64,000 bases of DNA from Rhizobium sp. BG4 (GCF_016864575.1 NZ_CP044125.1:1054001-1118000), one strand, 5' to 3'; positions 27,924 through 37,596 are shown, counted from the first letter of the stretch. A program made the numbers and translations. The notes: generated by a model not told the origin, from the sequence alone.

Positions 27924-28814
27924 CTATTCGATCCCCTCGCCTGCCTTGACCAGCCAGTCGCGCAGCGCGGTGAAATTCGGCTTTCGGAGATCGGTGGTGC
28001 GGCAGCAGAGGCTGTAGCCTGCCGGGCGGCGGATGAAGCCGAAGGGAGCCGTTAGGATATTGCGCGCCAGGTCGTCCTCGATCGAGGCGCGGGGCGCGAG
28101 TGCGACGCCGAGGCCGGAACGGGCAGCGCCGAGCGCCAGCAAGAGGTCTTCGAACTCCTGACGGCGGCCGAAGCTGACGGGGGGCGTGCCGCTTTCGGCG
28201 AACCACTCGTCCCAGAGCTTCGGCACACTGCGGCTGACAAGCATGGCCGCCGAGGACAGGCCGGCGGGATCGGTGCCGAAAGTGGCGGCAAGCTGAGGAG
28301 CGGCCACCGGGCCGAACTCGTCTTCCATGAAGCGGATCGCGTCGACACCGGCCGAGGGGCGGTATTCGCCACCTATGATGACGGCATCGAGTTCCGGGTG
28401 CTGCAACAGCGGCTCGGCCACCGCCATCGGCACGATATCGATCTCGCTATCGCCAAGCGCCCGCTGCAGGCTGCGGATGCGCGGCATCAGCCACCAGATG
28501 CCGAAGGCAGAGGGAACGCCGAGGCGCAGCTTGCGGCTGTCGTCTTTCTGGAGGTCGCCGGCGGCATGCTGCAGCAAGGAGAAAGCGGCCGTCGCCGCTT
28601 CCGCAAAGGCCTTGGCCCGGTCAGTCGGCACGAGGCGTCGGCCCTCACGGGTGAAGAGCTTCTCGCCGAAGTAATTCTCCAGTGCCGCGATCTGCAGGCG
28701 CACCGCGCCGCGCACGACGCCGAGCTCCTGGGCAGCCCGCAGAACACTACCCTGGCGGCAGACGGCTTCGAAAGCTCTGATTGCATTGAGTGGCGGAAGG
28801 CGCATGGCGGTCAT
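27924..28814 (-). CDS. LysR family regulator (GcvA-like)
   Basis: A 296-residue regulator starting MTAMRLPPLNAIRAFEAVCR, the GcvA-type N-terminus, with helix-turn-helix SVLRAAQELGVVRGAVRLQI and a LysR effector domain. Unusual is GVVRGAVRLQI where GcvA-like proteins have S-x-x-A-V-S. Upstream of, and in the same direction as, the SAHH-like gene, 89 bases away, so a local regulatory role is likely. The alternative start is 28805. Confidence 0.85.
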   Translation of the reverse strand: MTAMRLPPLNAIRAFEAVCRQGSVLRAAQELGVVRGAVRLQIAALENYFGEKLFTREGRRLVPTDRAKAFAEAATAAFSLLQHAAGDLQKDDSRKLRLGVPSAFGIWWLMPRIRSLQRALGDSEIDIVPMAVAEPLLQHPELDAVIIGGEYRPSAGVDAIRFMEDEFGPVAAPQLAATFGTDPAGLSSAAMLVSRSVPKLWDEWFAESGTPPVSFGRRQEFEDLLLALGAARSGLGVALAPRASIEDDLARNILTAPFGFIRRPAGYSLCCRTTDLRKPNFTALRDWLVKAGEGIE

Positions 28815-29053
28815 CAACAGGAAACGATACCCCCAGATTGATATGGGCATTGAACGAAAGGCAAGAAGGCCCCATATTGAACACCTGTGCAAAGACGGAA
28901 ACGGAACAGGATTTGACGGAATTGCGACCCGCCGCGGCGTGATATTTCCGTATTAAAAACCAAAGCCGCGTTATGCACCGTTAAATGGCGCATGGATCGC
29001 GCAAGCTTTCCAGCACATGCTAATATTAGTGATTCCTTGGAACGACTCAAAAG

Positions 29054-29578
29054 GTGACCCGACCGTTGACGCTTCTCGCCCGTTTAGCCTCTGATGTGCA
29101 GCTGATGTTCCGGCGCCCGCCGCGACAGCAGTATGCAGCGCTCTGCTACCGGGTGAAGAAGAAGGGCAACGAGGTCGAGGTTCTCCTGATGACGAGCCGC
29201 GATACCGGCCGCTGGGTAATCCCCAAGGGCTGGCCGATGAACGGCAAGTGTTCCTATGAGGTCGCCGCCCGCGAGGCCTACGAGGAAGCGGGCGTGCGCG
29301 GCGCCGTCGAGCACGAGACGCTCGGCGCCTACAGCTATCCGAAGGTCCTGAAAGACGGGCTGAAGGTGACCTGCAAGGTGCAGGTCTACGCTCTCGAGGT
29401 CACCGATCTCGCCAAGAACTTCAAGGAAAAGGGCGAACGCACGATCGAGTGGGTTTCCTGCGACGAGGCCTGCAAGCGGGTTCGCGAGCCGGAGCTTCGC
29501 GATCTCTTCCTGCAGTTCAAGCGCCGTATCAACGAACATCTTCAGGCAAGCCGCGCCAAGCAGATTCCGGCTGAATGA
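29054..29578 (+). CDS. Nudix hydrolase
   Basis: A 174-residue enzyme that cleaves nucleoside diphosphates linked to other groups. Segment WVIPKGWPMNGK (54-65) leads into the Nudix box, which fits G-x5-E-x7-R-E-U-x-E-E-x-G-U at residues 59-81 except that the first Glu is Lys65; the catalytic R73-E74 and E77-E78 are intact. Sequence around it is like the diphosphoinositol-polyphosphate type. Start is GTG at 29054 behind AAAAG. Sits 63 bases before the phosphate transporter. Confidence 0.9.
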   Translation: MTRPLTLLARLASDVQLMFRRPPRQQYAALCYRVKKKGNEVEVLLMTSRDTGRWVIPKGWPMNGKCSYEVAAREAYEEAGVRGAVEHETLGAYSYPKVLKDGLKVTCKVQVYALEVTDLAKNFKEKGERTIEWVSCDEACKRVREPELRDLFLQFKRRINEHLQASRAKQIPAE

Positions 29579-29641
29579 TTCCTGCCATCTTGCGCTGTTA
29601 GGAATGACAGCGTTAAAGCGGGATTCTTTCCAGGAAAGAGA

Positions 29642-31141
29642 ATGGCCGAGAAGACACCCGTCCTTACAAAACGAACGCTCGACAAGGACCTCGACAAATA
29701 TAGCCATGTCGAGGATGCCTCGAAGTTCGTCGCGCGAAAACTGATCGCACCCGGCATCGGCCTGGTGTTCCTCGGCCTCGCGATGCTGTTTGCAGGTGTC
29801 TACGTCTTCGACCGGCCGGGCGCCGTGCTCGTCATCGCGGCTGCCGCACTTGCCGCCTACATGGCGATGAACATCGGCGCGAACGACGTGACCAACAATG
29901 TCGGCGCTGCGGTCGGCGCGCGTGCGATGACGATGGCGCAGGCGCTGGTGATCGCCGCGATCTTCGAAGTGCTGGGGGCGACGATCGCCGGTGGCGAAGT
30001 GGTGAAGACCATCTCGTCGAGCATCGTCGATGCCGTGAGCGTTCCCGAGGGACTGCTGGCCTGGATCATGATGGCGGCGCTGATGGCAGCCGCTCTCTGG
30101 ATCAATCTCGCGACATGGCTGAATGCGCCTGTTTCCACCACGCACGCGATCGTCGGCGCCGTGATCGGCGCGGGCATTGCTGCTGTCGGGCCGGAGCCGG
30201 TGAACTGGCGGGTGATGGTGGAGATCTCGTCGAGTTGGGTAACGTCGCCGCTGATCGGCGGGATAATCGCCGCCGGGCTGCTGTTTCTCGTCAAGACATT
30301 CGTCATCTACCGCGATGACAAGATTGCAGCCGCCAGGCGCTGGGTCCCGGTGCTGATCGCGATCATGACTGGTGGCTTTACCGCCTACATGATCCTGCAG
30401 CTGACGACACCCGATCGCTTCCCGGCCATGACGGTTCTCGCTTACGGCCTGGCGGCGACGGTGGTCTCCTGGCTGATCGCCCGCCCGATCGTCCGGCGTC
30501 AGGCGGAAGGGCTGGAAAACCGCAACAGTTCGCTGCGCATCCTCTTCAAATATCCGCTGATCGGCTCGGCCGCCCTGCTCTCCTTCGCCCACGGCGCCAA
30601 CGATGTCTCGAATGCCGTCGGGCCGCTCTCGGCAATCGTCCGCTCGACGACGGTTCTGCCCGTGCATGGCGACATCGCGCCGCCGCTCTGGGTCATGCTG
30701 ATCGGTGCCTTCGGCATTTCGATCGGTCTGCTGCTGTTCGGGCCGCGCCTGATCCGCCTCGTCGGCGAGCAGATCACCAAGCTCAATCCGATGCGCGCCT
30801 ATTGCGTGGCGCTGTCGACGGCCTTCACCGTCATCGTCGCCTCCTGGTTCGGACTGCCGGTCAGCACGACGCATATCGCCGTCGGCTCCGTCTTCGGCGT
30901 CGGCTTCTTCCGCGAATGGTACACCCGCAACTCGAAGCGCCGCATCGCCTATATGCGCCACAAGGCCGAGAGCTGGGCGATCGACGAGCCCATCGATCCG
31001 AACGTCCATGAAACCCGCCGCCGCTATCTGGTGCGCCGCTCGCATTTCATGACGATCATTGCCGCCTGGGTGATCACCGTGCCGGCATCGGGCGCGCTTG
31101 CGGCGCTTCTCTATTGGGTTATGTTCGCCCTCTTCGTTTGA
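29642..31141 (+). CDS. pit: Inorganic phosphate transporter, Pit family
   Basis: A 499-residue inner-membrane symporter importing phosphate (as metal phosphate) with protons. The two repeated halves each carry the signature: [13 protein letters not shown] at about 76-88 and [13 protein letters not shown] at about 318-330, plus [11 protein letters not shown] and [11 protein letters not shown]. About ten membrane segments, with a hydrophilic N-terminal stretch of some 30 residues. In rhizobia, a pit gene often follows a PhoU-like gene; here a Nudix hydrolase precedes it instead. Confidence 0.93.
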   Translation: MAEKTPVLTKRTLDKDLDKYSHVEDASKFVARKLIAPGIGLVFLGLAMLFAGVYVFDRPGAVLVIAAAALAAYMAMNIGANDVTNNVGAAVGARAMTMAQALVIAAIFEVLGATIAGGEVVKTISSSIVDAVSVPEGLLAWIMMAALMAAALWINLATWLNAPVSTTHAIVGAVIGAGIAAVGPEPVNWRVMVEISSSWVTSPLIGGIIAAGLLFLVKTFVIYRDDKIAAARRWVPVLIAIMTGGFTAYMILQLTTPDRFPAMTVLAYGLAATVVSWLIARPIVRRQAEGLENRNSSLRILFKYPLIGSAALLSFAHGANDVSNAVGPLSAIVRSTTVLPVHGDIAPPLWVMLIGAFGISIGLLLFGPRLIRLVGEQITKLNPMRAYCVALSTAFTVIVASWFGLPVSTTHIAVGSVFGVGFFREWYTRNSKRRIAYMRHKAESWAIDEPIDPNVHETRRRYLVRRSHFMTIIAAWVITVPASGALAALLYWVMFALFV

Positions 31142-31155
31142 CCGGGAAAGATCGA

Positions 31156-31893
31156 ATGCGCGCCAATTTCCGCATGCAGCGGCTGTTCATCGATGCACCG
31201 CTTTCAGCCAATGCAGCCGTCGAAGCCGATTCCGACCAGTATAATTACCTGGCCAACGTGCTGCGCATGAGCGACGGCGCGGAGATCCTCGTTTTCAACG
31301 GCCGGGATGGCGAATGGAAAGCCACGCTCGCCTTTCCGACCCGCAAGCGCATCCTGCTGACACCGGTCGAACAGACGCGGCCGCAGCCTGCCCCCTCGGA
31401 CCTTCACTATCTCTTCGCGCCGCTGAAAGTCGGACGGCTCGATTATCTGGTGCAGAAAGCGGTGGAGATGGGTGCCGGTCTTCTGCAGCCGGTCATGACC
31501 CAGCATGTGCAGGGCAAGATTACCAATCTCGACAAACTGAAGGCGAACGTCATCGAGGCGGCCGAGCAGTGCGGCATTCTCGGCATTCCCGATGTTGCCG
31601 AACCGGTGAAGCTTTTCGATCTCCTGGACGGCTGGTCCAGCGATCGGCGGATCATCTATTGCGACGAGGGCGATGCCGGGCAGAACCCGCTGCCGCTGCT
31701 TTCCGCGATTGGCGAGAAAAAGCTCGCGCTTCTGGTCGGCCCGGAAGGCGGCTTTTCGGAAGAAGAGCGCGCCCGGCTGCGCAGCCTCGATTTCGTCACC
31801 GCCATCCCGCTCGGCCCGAGAATCCTGCGTGCGGATACGGCTGCAGTCGCGGCGATGGCCGTGATCCAGGCGGCGATCGGCGACTGGAATTAA
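31156..31893 (+). CDS. rsmE: 16S rRNA m3U1498 methyltransferase RsmE
   Basis: A 245-residue SPOUT-class RNA methyltransferase modifying U1498 of 16S rRNA. An N-terminal PUA-like domain is followed by the trefoil-knot SAM site: [13 protein letters not shown] at about 193-205 and [17 protein letters not shown] near the end. ATG 31156 has GGGAAAG upstream and lies 14 bases after pit, so they may share a transcript. gshA follows 151 bases later, the usual rhizobial order. Confidence 0.93.
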   Translation: MRANFRMQRLFIDAPLSANAAVEADSDQYNYLANVLRMSDGAEILVFNGRDGEWKATLAFPTRKRILLTPVEQTRPQPAPSDLHYLFAPLKVGRLDYLVQKAVEMGAGLLQPVMTQHVQGKITNLDKLKANVIEAAEQCGILGIPDVAEPVKLFDLLDGWSSDRRIIYCDEGDAGQNPLPLLSAIGEKKLALLVGPEGGFSEEERARLRSLDFVTAIPLGPRILRADTAAVAAMAVIQAAIGDWN

Positions 31894-32044
31894 CCTTCGC
31901 CATATCCACTCAAGAAACAGCATGCTATTTTTTTGAACCGGCGTTGAAAGAATTTCACTTGCAACATACCTGAGAGCGGTCCTAATCACCCTTCCAATTG
32001 CCGCGCCCCACAAGGCGTTCCCCCAGAATACAGGTTAGATTTGC

Positions 32045-33418
32045 ATGGCTCGCGACACCACCGACCAGACCCCGCTCTCTTCGGTTCAGGAGCTGACCGA
32101 TTATCTCGCTGCGGGGAACAAGCCGGCCGAGAAATTCCGTATCGGCACCGAGCATGAGAAGTTCGCCTTCTTCCGCGCCGACAACAGCCCCGTTCCCTAC
32201 GCCGGCGACGCCAGCATTTCCGCGCTCCTGAAGGGGCTGCAGGAGCGTTCCGGCTGGGAGCCGATCATGGACGGTGAGAACATCATCGGCCTTGGCGAGC
32301 AGCATGGCATGGGCGCGATCTCCATCGAGCCGGGCGGCCAGTTCGAGCTGTCGGGCGCGCCGCTCGAGACGATCCACGAGACCTGCAAGGAATCCAACCA
32401 GCACCTCGCCGTTCTGCGCGAGATCGCCGAGCCGATGGGCATCCGCTTCCTCGGCATCGGCGGCAGCCCGAAATGGACGCTGGCGGAAACGCCGCGCATG
32501 CCGAAATCCCGCTACGACATCATGACCCGCTACATGCCGAAGGTCGGCTCCAAGGGGCTGGACATGATGTACCGCACCTGCACGATCCAGGTGAACCTCG
32601 ACTTCTCCTCGGAAGCCGACATGCGCAAGAAGATGCGCGTCTCGATGAAGCTGCAGTCGCTGGCGACCGCGCTCTTTGCCTCCTCGCCCTTTACCGAAGG
32701 CAAGCCGAACGGCCTGCTCTCCTGGCGCGGCGACATCTGGACCGATACCGACAACCGCCGCTCCGGACCGCTCGACTTCAGCTTCCGCGACGATTTCGGC
32801 TTCAAGGACTATGCCGAATGGGCGCTCGACGTGCCGATGTACTTCATCGTGCGCGACGGCCGCTACAAGGACTGTACCCACGTCACCTTCCGCCAGTTCA
32901 TGAACGGCGCGCTGAAGAGCGAGATCAAGGACTGGGAACCGACGATGGGCGACTGGACCAACCATCTCTCGACGCTCTTCCCGGACGTTCGCCTGAAGCG
33001 CTTCCTCGAAATGCGCGGCGCCGATGGCGGTCCGTGGCGCCGCATCTGCGCCCTGCCCGCCTTCTGGGTCGGCCTGCTCTATGATGAAGCCGCGCTCGAG
33101 GCTGCCGACCAGTTCACCAAGGACTGGAGCTTCGACGAGGTCGTCGCGCTGCGCAATGCCGTGCCGGCCGAGGGCCTGAAGGCCGATTTCCGCGGTCATC
33201 AGCTGTTCGACACGGCAAAGGACGTGCTCGCCATTTCCAAGGCGGGTCTCAAGTCGCGCAACCGGCTGAACAAGGAAGGCCAGGACGAGACGATCTTCCT
33301 GTCGCCGCTCGACGAAGTCATGGCCAAGAAGGCGACGCTTGCAGAAGATCTGCTTGCCCGCTTCAACGGTCGCTGGAACGGCTCCGTCGAACCTGTCTTC
33401 GAAGAATATCAGTACTAA
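32045..33418 (+). CDS. gshA: Glutamate--cysteine ligase
   Basis: ATP-dependent first enzyme of glutathione synthesis, 457 residues, of the plant/alphaproteobacterial class. Visible motifs: FRIGTEHEKFAFF at about 32-44, the glutamate-binding SIEPGGQFELSGAP at about 95-108, and RTCTIQVNLDF. No strong Shine-Dalgarno site before ATG 32045. Single gene by its spacing. Confidence 0.95.
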   Translation: MARDTTDQTPLSSVQELTDYLAAGNKPAEKFRIGTEHEKFAFFRADNSPVPYAGDASISALLKGLQERSGWEPIMDGENIIGLGEQHGMGAISIEPGGQFELSGAPLETIHETCKESNQHLAVLREIAEPMGIRFLGIGGSPKWTLAETPRMPKSRYDIMTRYMPKVGSKGLDMMYRTCTIQVNLDFSSEADMRKKMRVSMKLQSLATALFASSPFTEGKPNGLLSWRGDIWTDTDNRRSGPLDFSFRDDFGFKDYAEWALDVPMYFIVRDGRYKDCTHVTFRQFMNGALKSEIKDWEPTMGDWTNHLSTLFPDVRLKRFLEMRGADGGPWRRICALPAFWVGLLYDEAALEAADQFTKDWSFDEVVALRNAVPAEGLKADFRGHQLFDTAKDVLAISKAGLKSRNRLNKEGQDETIFLSPLDEVMAKKATLAEDLLARFNGRWNGSVEPVFEEYQY

Positions 33419-33489
33419 AAGCCGTTTGCGCATTCCCATTTCCGTTTATAGTAGCGATTCAAACGCACTAGAGAGCGGAAGGACTGCCC

Positions 33490-34350
33490 ATGCTGCCACT
33501 CTTCGACATGATGATGCAGGCGCAGAATGGCGCGGCGATGGATGCCATCGCCAAGCAGTTCAACCTCGCGCAGGAACAGGCGACCAAGGCGATGGCGGCG
33601 CTGATGCCCGCCTTCTCCGCCGGGCTGAAGCGCAGCACCGCCAATCCCTATGACTTCATGGGGCTGATGCAATCGGTGGCATCCGGCAATTACGGCAAGT
33701 ATTTCGAGGATATGAGCAAGGCCTTCACGCCGCAGGGCATCAATGACGGCAATAATATCCTGTCCCAGCTCTTCGGCTCCAAGGAAGTCTCCCGCGCCGT
33801 TGCCGCGCAGGCCGCCCAGATGACCGGCATCGGCCAGGAAATCTACAAGCAGATGCTGCCCGTCATGGCCGGCACGCTGATGGGCGGGCTGTTCAAGCAG
33901 TCGACCGGGCAGATGTCGTCGCCGGTCAATCCCTTCGTCAACACGGCGATGGGCGAAACCATCCAGGCCTGGCTCGAAAGCACCGGCTTTGCGCCGAAGC
34001 AGAAGGCCGCGCCCGAGCCCAGCATCTTCGACAATCCCTTCACGCAGGCCATGCAGCTGATGTTCAGCGTGCCGAAGCCCGAGCCGGAAAAGACGGCGGC
34101 CAACCCGTTCCTCGACAATCCCTTCGCCAAGGCCTTCCAGGAAATGATGGCCGGCATGAGCCAGCCGCAGCAGGCCGCCAAGGCCCCGGAGCCACCTAAG
34201 GAAGAGGTCAAAGAGCCGTCCGAAAGTTACATGGACATGCTCAACACCATGTTCGACAGCGGCCTCGAAGTGCAGAAGAGTTATCAGAAGAGCCTGGAAA
34301 CCATCTTCGACGCCTATCGTCCGAAGAGCCCGCCCTCCGCCAAGCCATAA
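33490..34350 (+). CDS. DUF937-like protein of unknown function
   Basis: A 286-residue protein with an N-terminal DUF937-type helical region (QEQATKAMAALMPAFSAGLK at about 28-47, then a second PVMAGTLMGGLFKQ segment) and a Pro/Lys/Glu-rich linker near residue 240, ending in a helical stretch DMLNTMFDSGLEVQKSYQK. The C-terminal part resembles phasin-like helices, which is only an impression. GCGGAAGGA precedes the ATG. Function unknown. Confidence 0.75.
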   Translation: MLPLFDMMMQAQNGAAMDAIAKQFNLAQEQATKAMAALMPAFSAGLKRSTANPYDFMGLMQSVASGNYGKYFEDMSKAFTPQGINDGNNILSQLFGSKEVSRAVAAQAAQMTGIGQEIYKQMLPVMAGTLMGGLFKQSTGQMSSPVNPFVNTAMGETIQAWLESTGFAPKQKAAPEPSIFDNPFTQAMQLMFSVPKPEPEKTAANPFLDNPFAKAFQEMMAGMSQPQQAAKAPEPPKEEVKEPSESYMDMLNTMFDSGLEVQKSYQKSLETIFDAYRPKSPPSAKP

Positions 34351-34389
34351 AAAAACCCGGAGACGGCTGGGAAAGCCGGTCACCGGGTT
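34351..34389 (-). terminator. Terminator of the DUF1127 gene
   Basis: Read on the minus strand: AACCCGG...CCGGGTT with an inner CGGCT/AGCCG stem, followed by seven T residues. It lies 48 bases after the DUF1127 stop and touches the stop codon of the DUF937 gene, so the two transcripts meet here. Confidence 0.75.
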
Positions 34390-34436
34390 AAGAGGCAGGG
34401 CTATTGGCTATCACCCTGCGGGGAAACGGTCCGCTC

Positions 34437-34733
34437 CTAGTCTATGTAGGAGCGGAAGATCGACAGGCGCCAGCGGCGGCGGGCCGAGGTCGTCAGGTGG
34501 GCCGACGGATCCTCGAAGAACGACGACGTCAGAAGGGCGGCGGCGATATCGGCGCGGGTGAGGCCGATATCCCTCAACTGATAATCGTCCAGTTCATGGA
34601 GACCGTTGATCGCTCTGCGATTGCGGTAGGCGCGAAAGAGAGCGGCCAGCGGAGCCATGATGCCCACGAGACGTGTGGACGTTGCCGGCTGCTTGGCACA
34701 GTCGAGTTCTAAAGTCTGGTCAATCATGCGCAT
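34437..34733 (-). CDS. DUF1127 small protein
   Basis: A 98-residue protein with the DUF1127 motif INGLHELDDYQLRDIGLTRA at about 42-61, rich in Arg before and after. DUF1127 proteins are small, alphaproteobacterial, and in some species bind RNA or affect phosphate and carbon metabolism. The N-terminal extension of some 25 residues is longer than in the usual 45-70-residue members. AAAGGAGAG precedes the ATG. Divergent from a LysR gene. Confidence 0.88.
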   Translation of the reverse strand: MRMIDQTLELDCAKQPATSTRLVGIMAPLAALFRAYRNRRAINGLHELDDYQLRDIGLTRADIAAALLTSSFFEDPSAHLTTSARRRWRLSIFRSYID

Positions 34734-34936
34734 CGAACTCTCCTTTCTTTCGGGCGCAACGATCCACCCGTCCCGCGAGGTCGAGCGGGACGGTGTGTGG
34801 ATCGAAACTCAAGTCGGACAGAGCGGTCTCTGTCCTTCACTTTGCTTGATTTGCAGCCAGAAGATGCCAAAGCCCTATTGATCAGTCCAACGAATGTTTC
34901 TAATGGTTATTATCAGAGATCGTTATAGGTGAGCCC

Positions 34937-35893
34937 ATGTCCGCGCCTCTTGATATTGACCAGTTGCAGACTTTCATCGCCATCGTCGACTCCGGCAGCT
35001 TCACCAAGGCCGCCGATCGCGTCTACAAGACGCAGTCTGCCGTCTCGATGCAGATGCGGCGTCTGGAAGAGCGGATCGGCAAGCAGCTTTTCATCAAGGA
35101 CGGTCGCGGCAACCGCCTGACGGTCGAGGGCGAGAAGCTCCTGAACTACGCGCGCCGCATCATCCGCCTGAACAACGAAGCGATCGCGGCCTTCGACGAC
35201 AACCGTCTCGAGGGCACGCTGCGCATCGGCACGCCCGACGACTATGCCGACCGCTACATGCCGGAGATCATCGGCCGCTTTGCCAAGACGCATCCGAATG
35301 TCGAGCTCTACATCGTCTGCGAACCCTCGGTGGATCTCGCCGAGCGGATGCACAAGGGCGAGCTCGATATCGCGCTGGTGACGCATAACCCGCGCGAGCG
35401 CATGTCGGATGTGGTCAGAACCGAGCCGCTCTGCTGGGTGGGCTCTGCCAACCATCCGATCCGCGACGATGCGCCGGTTCCGCTTGCTGTCGGCCGCCGT
35501 GATTGCCAGTGGCGCCAGCTTGCCTGCTCGGCGCTCGATGCCGTCGGCCGCGAGCATCAGATCCTGTTCACCAGCTGGTCCTGCACCGTGGTTGCGGCCG
35601 CCGTGCTTGCCGGCATGGCCGTCTCCGTCATGCCGGAATCGGCGCTACGCACGGGCATGAAGGTGCTGAGCCAGGCAGACGGCTTCCCCGCCCTGCCCCC
35701 GGTGCAGATCGGCATCATGAAGCGTCCCGGCGTTTCGATCTCGCTGATGAATGCGATCACGGCGCATATCACCGCCTGCCTCGACAACATCACGCCTGCC
35801 GTCGTCGACGACAATCTCGAGGCCGATGTGAAGAGTGCTTACGCGCGGAACTTCCCGCGCCTGAAGGCCGCCAACATGGTGCCGAGCTGGTAA
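34937..35893 (+). CDS. LysR family transcriptional regulator
   Basis: A 318-residue regulator: helix-turn-helix SFTKAADRVYKTQSAVSMQM at about 21-40, then LysR effector domain. It has several cysteines (about 128, 166, 190, 197, 216), more than most LysR proteins, which leaves a redox-sensing role possible but unproven. Divergent from DUF1127 across 203 AT-rich bases, in which TAAT-GGTT-ATTA (34903-34914) is a possible weak operator. Target unknown. Confidence 0.9.
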   Translation: MSAPLDIDQLQTFIAIVDSGSFTKAADRVYKTQSAVSMQMRRLEERIGKQLFIKDGRGNRLTVEGEKLLNYARRIIRLNNEAIAAFDDNRLEGTLRIGTPDDYADRYMPEIIGRFAKTHPNVELYIVCEPSVDLAERMHKGELDIALVTHNPRERMSDVVRTEPLCWVGSANHPIRDDAPVPLAVGRRDCQWRQLACSALDAVGREHQILFTSWSCTVVAAAVLAGMAVSVMPESALRTGMKVLSQADGFPALPPVQIGIMKRPGVSISLMNAITAHITACLDNITPAVVDDNLEADVKSAYARNFPRLKAANMVPSW

Positions 35894-35896
35894 GCC

Positions 35897-36526
35897 TCAG
35901 CTTAGCTCTACGAACAGGCAAGCGCGGATGACGCGCTTCCATTCTCCCAGCATGCGCTCGGCGAGCGCTTCCTCGCTCTTGACCGCGAGGCGGATCGAGG
36001 CGCCGATCAGGTGGCTGAAGAGATAGGTGCGCGCCTGCATGTCGATCTCATCCAGTTCGGGCGCGACGCGCCTGACGGCATCGAGAAAGATATCGGCGAC
36101 GCGGTTGCTGTGTTCGATATTGAGGCGCAGCAGATCCTGGTCGGTTTCGGTGCCCATCCAGACACCGAGATAGGTCGGGTTGTTGCGATAGGCATGGTAA
36201 TACCAGTCGATCATTCCCTCGATCAGGGTCAGCGACTCCTCGAGCGACTGGACGCCGGCAAACATCTTCGCGGTTTTGGCCTGCACCTCGCTCGCATGAC
36301 GATCGAAGAGCGCTTTGACGATCGCCGCCTTTTCCGGGAAATACTGGTAGACCGAGCCGATCGGCACCTTGGCGGCGACCGCAAGCTCGGTCATGCGCAT
36401 GGCGCTGACGCCCTTTTCGGCGATGATCTCGGCAGCGGCTGACAGGATGAGATCGAAACGCTGAATGCTGCGTTCCTGCTTGGGCTTTCGGCGAAGGCCG
36501 ATGCGATCCACACTGTCTACGCTCAT
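35897..36526 (-). CDS. TetR family transcriptional regulator
   Basis: A 209-residue repressor. N-terminal helix-turn-helix with MRMTELAVAAKVPIGSVYQY at about 43-62, then a ligand-binding helical domain with MIDWYYHAYRNNPTYLGVW. Stop codons of this gene and the LysR gene are only three bases apart. Its target is not shown; the broken hydrolase gene upstream on the same strand is separated by a terminator. Confidence 0.92.
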   Translation of the reverse strand: MSVDSVDRIGLRRKPKQERSIQRFDLILSAAAEIIAEKGVSAMRMTELAVAAKVPIGSVYQYFPEKAAIVKALFDRHASEVQAKTAKMFAGVQSLEESLTLIEGMIDWYYHAYRNNPTYLGVWMGTETDQDLLRLNIEHSNRVADIFLDAVRRVAPELDEIDMQARTYLFSHLIGASIRLAVKSEEALAERMLGEWKRVIRACLFVELS

Positions 36527-36656
36527 TTCACCCCCGCATTTTTATGAATGAGCGGCGGTGTCTGTTTCAAACCGGCGCATGCGAGCGATATGGCATGCAG
36601 CCCTTCATGCGCCGTAAATGGAAAGCATCGCATTTTAACGAACTGTCAAACTCCAC

Positions 36657-36684
36657 AAAAATCGGGGCGCGCGGCCCCGATTTT
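36657..36684. terminator. Terminator after the dienelactone hydrolase gene
   Basis: AAAATCGGGGC-GCGCG-GCCCCGATTTT: 8-bp GC stem with A/T arms on both sides, so usable in either direction; it lies 38 bases after the minus-strand gene ending at 36723. Confidence 0.85.
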
Positions 36685-36722
36685 CCATGTTTATCCCTGT
36701 GGATTTCCAGTCGATCGCAAGA

Positions 36723-37596
36723 TTAGGCGAGGTTCTTCTTCAGGAATTCGACCGTACGACTCCAGGCCAGATCAGCGGCCTTCTTGTCATATCGCGCCGA
36801 GGACGTATCGTTGTTGAACGCGTGATTGACGCCGTCATAGACGAAGATCTGGAAATTCTTGCCGTTCGCCTCAAGCGCCTTCTTGTAGTCGTCGATGCCG
36901 GCATTGATGCGATCGTCGAGGCCGGCATAGTGCAGCATCAGTGCCGCCTTGATGGCGGGCACCTGATCGGCTTTCGGCTGGGCGCCGTAATAGGCGACAC
37001 CGGCCTTGAGCTCCGGTGACTTGGTAGCGAAGTTGTTGACGGTGCCGCCGCCCCAGCAGAAGCCGATGGCGCCGACATTGCCGTTGGCGTCGGGCAGGCC
37101 CTGCAGATATTTGAGGCTGGCTTCGGCATTGGCCGCAGTGGCGGTTGCATCCAGCTTGCCGAACATCTCGCGGGCCTGATCCTCATTTTCCGGCGTGCCG
37201 CCGAGCGGCGAGAGGAAATCCGGGGCGAGCGCGATGAAGCCTTCCAGCGCCATGCGGCGGGCGACGTCGCGGATATGCGGATTGAGGCCACGGTTCTCGT
37301 GAATGACGATGACGCTGCCGAGCTTGCCGGAGGCGGCTGTGGGCTGGACGAGATAGCCCTTCATTTCCCGGCGCCGCCGGGATAGGTGACATCGGCGGCC
37401 TTCAGCCTGGCGTCATCGGCGGAGATAACTTCGGCGGCCGCCTTGTTGGCGGCCAGCATCGGAGCGATCACGGCTGCGGCCCCGCCGAGCCTGCGAGCTT
37501 CGACAGCTTGTCCATGAAGCCGCGCCGATCCAGCGTCAGATGCGTGTATTCGTCATAGGCGTTGATCATCGCCTGGGTGATTTCCGGCTTGTCCAT
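36723..37596 (-). pseudogene. Dienelactone hydrolase family gene with two frameshifts
   Basis: Alpha/beta hydrolase of the dienelactone hydrolase family. From ATG 37596 the frame reads MDKPEITQAMINAYDE and a Tat signal with RRGFMDKLSKLAG, then breaks near 37479-37486 (GGCTCGGCGGGGCC), continues one frame over through AAVIAPMLAANKAAAEVIS and DARLKAADVTYPGGAG, and breaks again near 37366-37371 where GGGAAATG replaces an expected GGGGAAATG. The rest (36723-37364) is an intact 213-residue domain with VIHENRGL, the nucleophile Cys of GFCWGG, and NHAFNND. Adding one base at each break gives 876 bases, 291 codons: a full-length protein. Either a recent pseudogene or two sequencing errors in G-runs. 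Confidence 0.85.

Noticed and set aside
34937..35893. Naming this LysR gene lsrB (a rhizobial redox regulator)
   Set aside because: Cysteine positions here (about 128, 166, 190, 197, 216) do not fit what I recall of LsrB, so the name was not used.
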